From the NCBI GenBank assembly GCA_903789415.1, contig CAIFEG010000005.1, positions 35,314 to 87,328 on the forward strand: 52,015 nucleotides of DNA, written 5' to 3'. This document shows positions 40,029 through 47,209 of this stretch, in pieces. Each line of letters begins with the position of its first letter. Position 1 is the first letter of the stretch. The position numbers were made by a program, and so were the translations under genes. The stretch is from an uncultured Eggerthellaceae bacterium. Its GTDB lineage: Bacteria > Actinomycetota > Coriobacteriia > Coriobacteriales > Eggerthellaceae. The notes beneath the pieces were generated by a model. It was not told the origin of the DNA. It did no database searches and saw only the letters and a list, made by a program, of their open reading frames with translations.

Positions 40029-41911
40029 TGTGTATCACTGTCCTTCGCCGCAACATGCGCCTCCCACATGGATTTATATAAGTTACTGTTCTCAAGCAGT
40101 TCCTCATGTGTACCCGAAGCCGACACCCGTCCTTGATCAATGACGACAATCTGGTCGGAATTGATAACGGTGGATAGACGATGAGCAATCATCACAAGTG
40201 TCTTTCCGCGGGTAAGTTCGGATATCGCCTGCTCGACAATATTTTCGTTATCGGGGTCGAGGTATGCCGTACTCTCATCCATCACCACAATCGGCGCATT
40301 ACGTAACATTGCGCGAGCAATGGCGATTCGTTGTCGCTCGCCACCGGATAGATGGCCACCTCCGCTACCGACAACGGTGTCGTAGCCGTTTTCTAAAGAA
40401 AGAATGAAGGGCTCACAGCCGGCTGTACGTGCTGCCCACTCAACCTCTTCATCGGAAGCGGTCATTCTTCCAACCCGAATGTTGTTACGGATGGTGTCGT
40501 CGAACAAGTAGCTGTCCTGAGCGACATACGCCACCAGGTTAGACAGCTTCGTCAACGAAATCTGGGATATAGGAGTTCCACCGATGCAAACGGTCCCCGA
40601 TGAGGCATCCCATAGCCCCGCAATAAGGCGCGCAATAGTGGACTTGCCACCACCTGATGGACCCACCAAGGCGCATGTTGATCCAGGAGGAATGTCAATG
40701 TTAATTCCGTGCAGTACCTCGGTACCGCCCTCGTAGGCAAACGTTACATCCTTAAGATTTATGCCAGCCGTGCCTTCCACCGGAATCTCATCGGACGGCT
40801 GTGCCTCGGGTCTAACCAGCTCGGGCGCATTGAGAATCTCTTGAATGGCCGCAACAGGCATACCCATGGATGCCACATTGCTCATGAACGTGGTTACCGA
40901 CATTAGCGGCTGCACTGCAGATAACGAAACGATAATCAGAGTACAGAACTCAGCTACACCCAAACTTCCATTCGCCAAGAATAAGCATCCCACCGGAAGC
41001 ACAGTCAAAAGCGTCGTGGGCATGATGACCATGTAACCTGCCATGCCGAGCTCTGTTGCTCGCATCCATTCATAATGGTACGAGGCATTATTCATCACAG
41101 CGTCGAAGTACTTGCGGTAGGACGTTGCGTCCTGGCAGAACATCTTGATTTCTTTGATGCCGTTAACGTACTCGACAATCACACTGTTCATGTGATTCTT
41201 GGTTTTTATTGCACCTGCCTGCATCGACGAGCCCTTAAACATCATCCCCATAAATGGTATGCCGAGTACAATCACCGCAAGTGCAGCCAAGGCCATACGC
41301 CAGTCCAGCACGAACATGTAAATGATCAGGATGATGGGAATTATCAGATTTGCGGTCATCTCGGGTATGAAATGAGCAAGCGTAGACTCCAGACTTTCGA
41401 CCTTGTCGGTGATGGTGGCAGTCAGTTGCCCCGATGGCGTTCTCATCAATTCACCTAGCGGCATGCGTGAAAGCTTGTCCACCAGCATCTCGCGGATGTG
41501 TTTCATCGTGCCATAGGCGGCGTGGTGCGCAACCGCCGTGGACACGTTGGCAAACACAACTTTTCCGACGTAACCCAGAGCGGCAATGCCACATAACCCC
41601 AAGCAGACTTCGAACGAAACGGCATTTCCCAAGAGATTGCTGAAAATAGCAGCTGCGGCAAAGAAAGGAACGACACCACAGAGAACGCCTAAGACTGCCA
41701 GCACAACGGAACCGAAGAAACCAGACCGGTACTCGCCCGCATACCCCATCAGAATGGCAATAGGATTTGGCATTGATGACGCACCGTTCTTAGACGCTTT
41801 AGGCTGGTCGTCAGCTGATGCTTGAACGGTCTTCCCCCTGCTAGGAGAAGCATTGCTATCCTCTAATACTTCTTGATGTATGGATGACTTCTTCGAACGT
41901 TGCGTCTTCAC
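40022..41911 (-). CDS. ABC transporter, fused membrane and ATPase domains, first subunit
   Basis: The 629-residue protein has a polar N-terminal stretch of ~45 residues. The membrane domain follows (FFGSVVLAVLGVLCGVVPFF, MTANLIIPIILIIYMFVL) with the coupling region SRMPLGELMRTPSGQLTATI, then the ATPase with GPSGGGKST, HLSGGERQRIAIARAML, IVVMDESTAYLD and MIAHRLSTV. The Walker B Glu is present (DES); both halves of the pair therefore look competent. The stop overlaps the next ATG by 7 bases. It is preceded by the AraC gene with a 19-base gap, and all three are read as one minus-strand operon. Confidence 0.9.
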   Translation of the reverse strand: MKTQRSKKSSIHQEVLEDSNASPSRGKTVQASADDQPKASKNGASSMPNPIAILMGYAGEYRSGFFGSVVLAVLGVLCGVVPFFAAAAIFSNLLGNAVSFEVCLGLCGIAALGYVGKVVFANVSTAVAHHAAYGTMKHIREMLVDKLSRMPLGELMRTPSGQLTATITDKVESLESTLAHFIPEMTANLIIPIILIIYMFVLDWRMALAALAVIVLGIPFMGMMFKGSSMQAGAIKTKNHMNSVIVEYVNGIKEIKMFCQDATSYRKYFDAVMNNASYHYEWMRATELGMAGYMVIMPTTLLTVLPVGCLFLANGSLGVAEFCTLIIVSLSAVQPLMSVTTFMSNVASMGMPVAAIQEILNAPELVRPEAQPSDEIPVEGTAGINLKDVTFAYEGGTEVLHGINIDIPPGSTCALVGPSGGGKSTIARLIAGLWDASSGTVCIGGTPISQISLTKLSNLVAYVAQDSYLFDDTIRNNIRVGRMTASDEEVEWAARTAGCEPFILSLENGYDTVVGSGGGHLSGGERQRIAIARAMLRNAPIVVMDESTAYLDPDNENIVEQAISELTRGKTLVMIAHRLSTVINSDQIVVIDQGRVSASGTHEELLENSNLYKSMWEAHVAAKDSDTQC

Positions 41912-41930
41912 TGTACCTCCTGGTGTTTAG

Positions 41931-43064
41931 TTACGTGGTCACGCTCTGCTGGTTTTCAGTAAGATGCATCTGAACATCCAGGCGCATCCGAGACTGCCGA
42001 CGATACTCAGAGGGCGAAATGTTATTAAAATCCTTGAAAACGCTGGCGAATTTGCTCTGATTCTCATAGCCAACCTGTAAGGCAATTGATCCGACCGACT
42101 CGTCGGTATTTTCAAGCAGCCGAGCAGCCCTTTCCATACGTAGGCGTTTGAGATATGACGAAATAGATTCCCCGTGCATGTTGTGGAAGTACGACCGCAG
42201 GGAGGATTCACTGATGCCATATTCGTTCGCCAATGACTCTATGGTTGTGCGCACGCTCAGGTCGGCCGTCAGCTGTGATTCGACGGACCTGACAATCATT
42301 GCCTGTGCAGGCGAGAGCATCGACCGCTTCACCGCACAGCATTCGTGTGGAATGTACTCAATGCCCTTCAGACATTGGGCAAGAATCAAACGATACTCAC
42401 AAGGTAGCTTTACATGGCGATAGAAGTTCTCCGAAAATGACAAGACACCTTTGGGCATCTGCCTCACTGTCCCGCGCGCTACGCGACAGAATCGCTCACG
42501 CAGCGCGAATGGCTGAATACTGAGATCCTCGAAAAACATAGGAAACTGCTCTTGCAGCATATCGAAATCAAGAAAGATCTCTATGCCCATATAATGTCCG
42601 ATTGACGATTGAAAACTGCCGACGGGATGGTCAACATCTATGCTTACCTGTCCTGGTTCCAAATCGACAACGCGACCATTTCCCAGCTCGACACGGCATC
42701 GACCTTCACAGCAGTAGTTGATAATTAAACCATCGCGTTTTGCAGAAGAGAGCACAGGAATACGATGAATATCGAAGGAGTTAACGCAAAACTTGACGCC
42801 TGGGTAAAGGGAGTAGACCGTCGTTACACCCGCCTGTTTGCCGATGACGAACGTGTAACGCGTCACACCCGCACAAACCTGTTCAACATGAATGGCGGTT
42901 CCTGTCTCAGTTGTAAATTCCTTCTGATGAAACGATATGTTTACATCAGGTACCGCATCCCATGCGCTTGTGCCGCAAGAAAGAGAAGCTAGACGCACAG
43001 ACGATGTCTCTTGGTCGCCCTTACGGTCAGGAGTTATACAGATATCTTTAGATGCGAGCTTCAT
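41931..43064 (-). CDS. AraC family transcriptional regulator
   Basis: 377 residues. The C-terminal AraC domain shows two helix-turn-helix units (IESLANEYGISESSLRSYFH, and GSIALQVGYENQSKFASVFK, then NISPSEYRRQ). The long N-terminal part is a sensory domain of the type found with siderophore or peptide uptake (YCCEGRCRVELGNGRVVDLE, QVSIDVDHPVGSFQSSIGH). It is first in the operon with the two ABC genes and divergent from the ECF transporter genes, so it probably controls both sides. YbtA-like regulators in this setting sense the ferric siderophore; the ligand here is unproven. Confidence 0.92.
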   Translation of the reverse strand: MKLASKDICITPDRKGDQETSSVRLASLSCGTSAWDAVPDVNISFHQKEFTTETGTAIHVEQVCAGVTRYTFVIGKQAGVTTVYSLYPGVKFCVNSFDIHRIPVLSSAKRDGLIINYCCEGRCRVELGNGRVVDLEPGQVSIDVDHPVGSFQSSIGHYMGIEIFLDFDMLQEQFPMFFEDLSIQPFALRERFCRVARGTVRQMPKGVLSFSENFYRHVKLPCEYRLILAQCLKGIEYIPHECCAVKRSMLSPAQAMIVRSVESQLTADLSVRTTIESLANEYGISESSLRSYFHNMHGESISSYLKRLRMERAARLLENTDESVGSIALQVGYENQSKFASVFKDFNNISPSEYRRQSRMRLDVQMHLTENQQSVTT

Positions 43065-43259
43065 CTTACTTTATCCTTTCATATCCGAGGATTTCATATG
43101 CAAGGAGTCTGTTCAACTCCATTTCATTTACTTTGATCCATCCCGTATTGAATTTTCCATGAATGAGATTGTTACTGCCGAGGAGAGCTTATTATAAATC
43201 AAAAGTTTACCTCAATTAACTCTACGCACGAATTCCCAGAATTCCTGAAAGGCAGAACC
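43065..43259. promoter_or_regulatory. Divergent promoter region between the AraC and ECF genes
   Basis: This 195-bp AT-rich gap must hold both promoters and probably the AraC site. GAATTCC occurs twice, two bases apart, near 43230-43247 as a direct repeat, but no clear AraC consensus can be set. GAAAGG gives the ribosome binding site of the ECF S gene. Confidence 0.35.
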
Positions 43260-43880
43260 ATGTCAGACCAAAAGAATGTGCAATCAACCAAGAAGACAGG
43301 CGGTAAGCTCAACGCGAAAGACCTTATCAATGTCGGTATCTTTACCGCTCTCTATCTGGTGGTCATGGTACTTTGCGCGATGCTCGGTTTCATACCCATC
43401 TTCATCCCACTTTTATCGGTTATCATCCCGCTGGTTGATGGCATCGTGTTCATGCTCTTCCTCACCCGTGTGAAAAAGTTCGGCATGGTTCTGATTATGG
43501 GTATTATTATAAGTTTGTTTTACCTGATGGGAGGAATGGGAAGCTTCATGCTCCCCATTGCCATCGTCGTGAGCCTGATTGCTGAGTTTCTGCTCAAGTC
43601 CGGTAACTACCAAAGCAAGAAGAAGTCGATCTTTGCAAACGGATTTTTCTCCATCTCGGTGTTCGGTAACTTCCTACCCATCTACACTTCGCGAGACGCT
43701 TACTATCAGATGCTCGCCAGCAGCAGTTATGGCGCCGATTACGCAAACACTCTGATGATGTGTATGCCTGATTGGAGCGCACCTATCCTTTTCATCTGCT
43801 GCTTCGTCTTTGGTCTGCTCGGCGGTGTGCTTGGCAGTTCCGTTCTGAAGAAACATTTCAAACGCGCAGGGATCGCCTAA
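43260..43880 (+). CDS. ECF transporter substrate-binding (S) component, MptD/Trep_Strep family
   Basis: The 206-residue membrane protein has about six hydrophobic segments (LINVGIFTALYLVVMVLCAM, PIFIPLLSVIIPLVDGIVFM, LIMGIIISLFYLMGGMG, FCCF-like last helix). The pattern matches the uncharacterised MptD/Trep_Strep ECF S-components, whose substrate is unknown and which are often beside iron or siderophore genes. It leads the S-T-A operon, with the T gene following after 1 base. A short polar, Lys-rich N-terminus precedes the first helix. Confidence 0.88.
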   Translation: MSDQKNVQSTKKTGGKLNAKDLINVGIFTALYLVVMVLCAMLGFIPIFIPLLSVIIPLVDGIVFMLFLTRVKKFGMVLIMGIIISLFYLMGGMGSFMLPIAIVVSLIAEFLLKSGNYQSKKKSIFANGFFSISVFGNFLPIYTSRDAYYQMLASSSYGADYANTLMMCMPDWSAPILFICCFVFGLLGGVLGSSVLKKHFKRAGIA

Positions 43881-43881
43881 T

Positions 43882-44625
43882 ATGCCCCAGCAGATACTGC
43901 GGGGCGCTGTCAATAACAAAGGCGGTATTACCCTTGATCCCAGAACGAAGATTTTTGTGGCATTTATCTTGGGCGTCGTCCTTTTAACCGGAGGTTACAA
44001 CGGAGGAATGGCGTGGGCACGGCCAACGCTAACCGCTATTCCCCTGGTGCTGCTGCTTTCGGTACGGAAATGGGGCGCTGCCGTGGGGTATTCACTCGCA
44101 TTTTTGGCATCGTACTTTGCTATGACCTATCTGATGCCCATCACCTCGGGACCGCTTAATTTCCTGGTCATGATCGTATTTGGCATCTTCTTGCAGTTTT
44201 TGCCATGCATCATGATGTTCTATTTCGTGTTCTCAACGACTACGGTAAGTGAATTCATGGCCGCCATGGAGCGTATGCATCTGACTGACAAGATCACCAT
44301 ACCGATGTCTGTTATGTTCCGTTTCTTCCCCACGGTCAACGAGGAATTTGGCGATATCAACGACGCAATGCGCATGCGTGGCATCTCCTTTGGTAAAGGT
44401 AACTTGGGAGCGATGATCGAATATCGCCTGGTACCAATGATGGTGTGCAGCGTTCGTATCGGCGAGGATCTCGCGGCTGCGGCTCTCACGCGCGGATTGG
44501 GCGCCCCTGTCAAACGAACTAACGTATGTTCGGTGGGATTTCATATCCAAGATCTCATTATCCTCGCCGTCTGCGCGGCTTGTCTGGTTGCGTTCGGAGA
44601 ATGGTACGTAAGTGTGCACTTCTGA
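43882..44625 (+). CDS. ecfT: ECF transporter transmembrane (T) component
   Basis: The 247-residue protein is an energy-coupling-factor T subunit: hydrophobic helices (IFVAFILGVVLLTGGYNGGM, LNFLVMIVFGIFLQFLP), then the cytoplasmic coupling helices with the two Ala/Met-Arg-Gly motifs that touch the ATPases (DAMRMRGISFGKG and AAALTRGLGAPVKR). It sits between the S gene and the double ATPase, overlapping the start of the latter by 14 bases. It acts with both to drive uptake. Confidence 0.9.
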   Translation: MPQQILRGAVNNKGGITLDPRTKIFVAFILGVVLLTGGYNGGMAWARPTLTAIPLVLLLSVRKWGAAVGYSLAFLASYFAMTYLMPITSGPLNFLVMIVFGIFLQFLPCIMMFYFVFSTTTVSEFMAAMERMHLTDKITIPMSVMFRFFPTVNEEFGDINDAMRMRGISFGKGNLGAMIEYRLVPMMVCSVRIGEDLAAAALTRGLGAPVKRTNVCSVGFHIQDLIILAVCAACLVAFGEWYVSVHF

Positions 44626-46222
44626 TCAACATAAAACGGTAGTCTCACTCAAGGACGTAACTTTCGCATATGCAGAAAGCGAGAACGGAGCGAGCATCAA
44701 AAACATCGATCTCGACATCGCAGAGGGCGAATGCGTTCTGCTTTGCGGTATGTCGGGCTGCGGCAAAACCACCGTCACTCGCTTGATCAACGGTTTGATC
44801 CCCCACTTTTACGAAGGGACACTGTCCGGAAGTGTGCACGTTGGTGATTTGGATATACCCCATATCGAGCTGTACGAGACAGCCGGCGTGGTGGGGTCAG
44901 TGTTTCAGAATCCTCGCAGTCAGTTCTTTACCGTTGACGTGACAAGTGAGATCGCCTTCGGTTGCGAGAACATCGGCCTGCCCAAAGAAACGGTGCTTGA
45001 TCGTGTTGACAAAGCTGCACGGGAACTCAACGTACAGAAACTTCTAGGTCGTGATCTTTTCGAGCTTTCCGGCGGCGAAAAGCAAAAGGTGGCCTGTGCG
45101 TCCGTGTCAGCCTTAGAGCCGAAGGTACTGGTGCTCGACGAACCCTCGTCGAATCTTGACATGACGGCTATCGCTGACCTTAGCGACCAGATAGCGCGTT
45201 GGAAGAGCCAAGGTAAAACAGTCGTGGTGGACGAGCATCGATTGTTCTACCTGAAAGGTCTGGTCGACCGAGTGATCTATCTACGCGACGGACGCATTGT
45301 CGATGAAATGACTTGGGAGGAACTGGAATCTTTCAGTGACAATGAGCGCGCGGCACTCGGCTTACGCGTTCCCGACCTCACCATGCTTTCCAGACAAATT
45401 GAGCAGAAGTATGCGCAGTCTGGCGATCGCATTCACCGTAACCGAAATCTCCGCTTGGACACTTCAATTTCCGCCAAAGGGCAGGTATCACTTCTGGGAT
45501 TATCGTTTTCCCGCGACGGAGGCGCTACGAAGATACTCGACTTGCAATCGCTTACGCTACCGCGGGGTAAAGCGACGGCGATCATCGGCCCGAACGGGGC
45601 CGGAAAGACAACCTTCGCCCGGTGTTTGTGTGGCATACAGCGAGGTGCGCGGGGTGTCATGTGGATCGACGGAACCAGCTACCGACGCCGTGCACGCCTG
45701 AAAAAGTGTTTCCAGGTGATGCAGGACGTCAATCATCAGCTGTTTACGGAGTCGGTTGAAGATGAGGTACTGCTGAGTATGGATGAGCCCGACGAGCAAC
45801 AGGCTGATGCCATACTGGACAGTTTGGGATTGTTGGAGCTTAAAGACCTCCATCCCCTATCCCTTTCGGGCGGTCAGAAGCAACGGTGTGCCATCGCATC
45901 GGCACTCGCTGCCAGACGAGAAGTAATCATCTTCGACGAACCAACCAGCGGTTTGGACCGCGCTCACATGCAACGCGTCGCCGAGAACATCCAGCAACTC
46001 GAAGAGCAGGGCAAGACGGTTCTGATCATCACTCACGATCCGGAGTTTATTCTGGCATGTTGCTCATATGTCGCTCATATCGAGGGCGGTTCGCTGGCAG
46101 AAAGTTACGCGCTCGACCACGAGGGGTACCGACGCATGCTGGCGTTTTTCATGGTGAAAGAAAAAAGGGCAGAGATTAATGCGATGGACCAAAAACATTC
46201 ACCATTATCACGCCCACTATAA
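44612..46222 (+). CDS. ECF transporter ATPase with two ABC domains
   Basis: The 536-residue protein starts at GTG 44612 inside the end of the T gene. Domain 1 (about 1-250) has CGMSGCGKTTVTRLINGL, ELSGGEKQKVACASV and VLVLDEPSSNLD; domain 2 (about 280-520) has IGPNGAGKTTFARCLCGI, SLSGGQKQRCAIASAL and IIFDEPTSGLD. ECF systems normally use two separate ATPases (A1 and A2); here they are fused, as in several MptD-type loci. The final codons overlap the SMR gene on the other strand. Confidence 0.92.
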   Translation: MCTSDQHKTVVSLKDVTFAYAESENGASIKNIDLDIAEGECVLLCGMSGCGKTTVTRLINGLIPHFYEGTLSGSVHVGDLDIPHIELYETAGVVGSVFQNPRSQFFTVDVTSEIAFGCENIGLPKETVLDRVDKAARELNVQKLLGRDLFELSGGEKQKVACASVSALEPKVLVLDEPSSNLDMTAIADLSDQIARWKSQGKTVVVDEHRLFYLKGLVDRVIYLRDGRIVDEMTWEELESFSDNERAALGLRVPDLTMLSRQIEQKYAQSGDRIHRNRNLRLDTSISAKGQVSLLGLSFSRDGGATKILDLQSLTLPRGKATAIIGPNGAGKTTFARCLCGIQRGARGVMWIDGTSYRRRARLKKCFQVMQDVNHQLFTESVEDEVLLSMDEPDEQQADAILDSLGLLELKDLHPLSLSGGQKQRCAIASALAARREVIIFDEPTSGLDRAHMQRVAENIQQLEEQGKTVLIITHDPEFILACCSYVAHIEGGSLAESYALDHEGYRRMLAFFMVKEKRAEINAMDQKHSPLSRPL

Positions 46223-46502
46223 TAAGTGCGATACCTGCAATAGCCTGCAATGAGAGCTTGTCACCAAAGAAAGCTACGGCGATTATAGAGGTAAGGACGA
46301 TCCCTACCGCGCACCAAATCGCATAGCCGACACTCAAAGGTATCGTTACAAGCGCCTTTCCCAAACAATAGAAGCAGAGAAGATACCCAACAACCATTCC
46401 AATTGATGGCCAAAGTACCGTGAAGCCGTTGGAAAGTTTCATCATAGTAGTCGCGAACACTTCACAAATTATTGCTCCGCCAAGCAGAAGATACCCGGTC
46501 AT
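46176..46502 (-). CDS. Small multidrug resistance (SMR/EmrE-type) transporter
   Basis: The 108-residue protein has four membrane helices and the key Glu in the first one (LLGGAIICEVFATTMMKLS). Helix 3 reads IPLSVGYAIWCAVGIVLTSI and helix 4 LQAIAGIALIIVGVIMVN, the EmrE/QacE pattern for proton-driven efflux of quaternary cations. It starts 2 bases after the MarR gene that precedes it, so the pair is an operon. Its last 47 bases overlap the end of the ECF ATPase gene on the plus strand. Confidence 0.92.
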   Translation of the reverse strand: MTGYLLLGGAIICEVFATTMMKLSNGFTVLWPSIGMVVGYLLCFYCLGKALVTIPLSVGYAIWCAVGIVLTSIIAVAFFGDKLSLQAIAGIALIIVGVIMVNVFGPSH

Positions 46503-46504
46503 AA

Positions 46505-46948
46505 TTAATTTCCTTTCTTAAGACTGTTTATCTGATCCTTGAATGCATCGAGATATCGTTTATTGAACTTGTTTGCTTGTGCAAGCCCTCCTCCTGCCTT
46601 CACCAAAGATGCATTTTCGACTGCTGAAAGCTTCGCTGTGAGTTTCTTTGCGCGGTTTTGACCAAGCGGAGTAAGCGCGCAGAGTTTTTCACGTCTGTCG
46701 CTTTTGGAAACTCGTACTTCGAGGAAACCATCTGTTACTGCTCTTTTAAGAATTCGGCTCATGGTTTGTTTAGGTACTCCCAAACTAGAACAGATATCGC
46801 GCTGACAAAGTCCATTAGGTGTTTCGCTCAATAGTCGCATGAGAAAGAGGTGCTGAAGATTTGTACCGCAAACTTTTGCAAACTTCTCATAGAGGCTGTT
46901 GGCTTGGAAAAACAAGCGATAATACTCATCTAATGAATTGTTTTCCAT
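46505..46948 (-). CDS. MarR family transcriptional regulator
   Basis: The 147-residue winged-helix protein has LFLMRLLSETPNGLCQRDIC, SSLGVPKQTMSRILKRAVTD, GFLEVRVSKSDRREKLCALT and PLGQNRAKKL. It heads an operon with the SMR efflux gene (2-base gap), the normal arrangement for a local repressor of a drug pump. AAAGGAGAAAG gives the ribosome binding site, and a palindrome lies just upstream. Confidence 0.92.
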   Translation of the reverse strand: MENNSLDEYYRLFFQANSLYEKFAKVCGTNLQHLFLMRLLSETPNGLCQRDICSSLGVPKQTMSRILKRAVTDGFLEVRVSKSDRREKLCALTPLGQNRAKKLTAKLSAVENASLVKAGGGLAQANKFNKRYLDAFKDQINSLKKGN

Positions 46949-46965
46949 CTTTCTCCTTTATTATT

Positions 46966-46983
46966 TAGTCTCAACTGGGACTA
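46966..46983. promoter_or_regulatory. MarR-type operator candidate
   Basis: TAGTC-tcaactgg-GACTA forms an 18-bp palindrome with 5-bp perfect arms, 18 bases upstream of the MarR start, overlapping a TAAATAAT -10-like stretch on the minus strand. This suits autoregulation of the MarR-SMR operon. Confidence 0.5.
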
Positions 46984-47209
46984 TTTTTAGCATATAAAGG
47001 ATGCGTGCCGATCCAACAACTTGTAAAATCTTCACAATTGGAACTGAGACCGAAAGCTACCGACGAAGCGAGAACTACTCTTGTATACTTTTGAAACAAT
47101 GTATGAGAAGGCCGAATGGATCTAAAAGCCAATTTAGGCGGTCATTTCAGAAGTCTGTCAAGCATTCGAACTACTTGCTCACTTTTCTATAACGTTACGC
47201 GGAGGGTTT

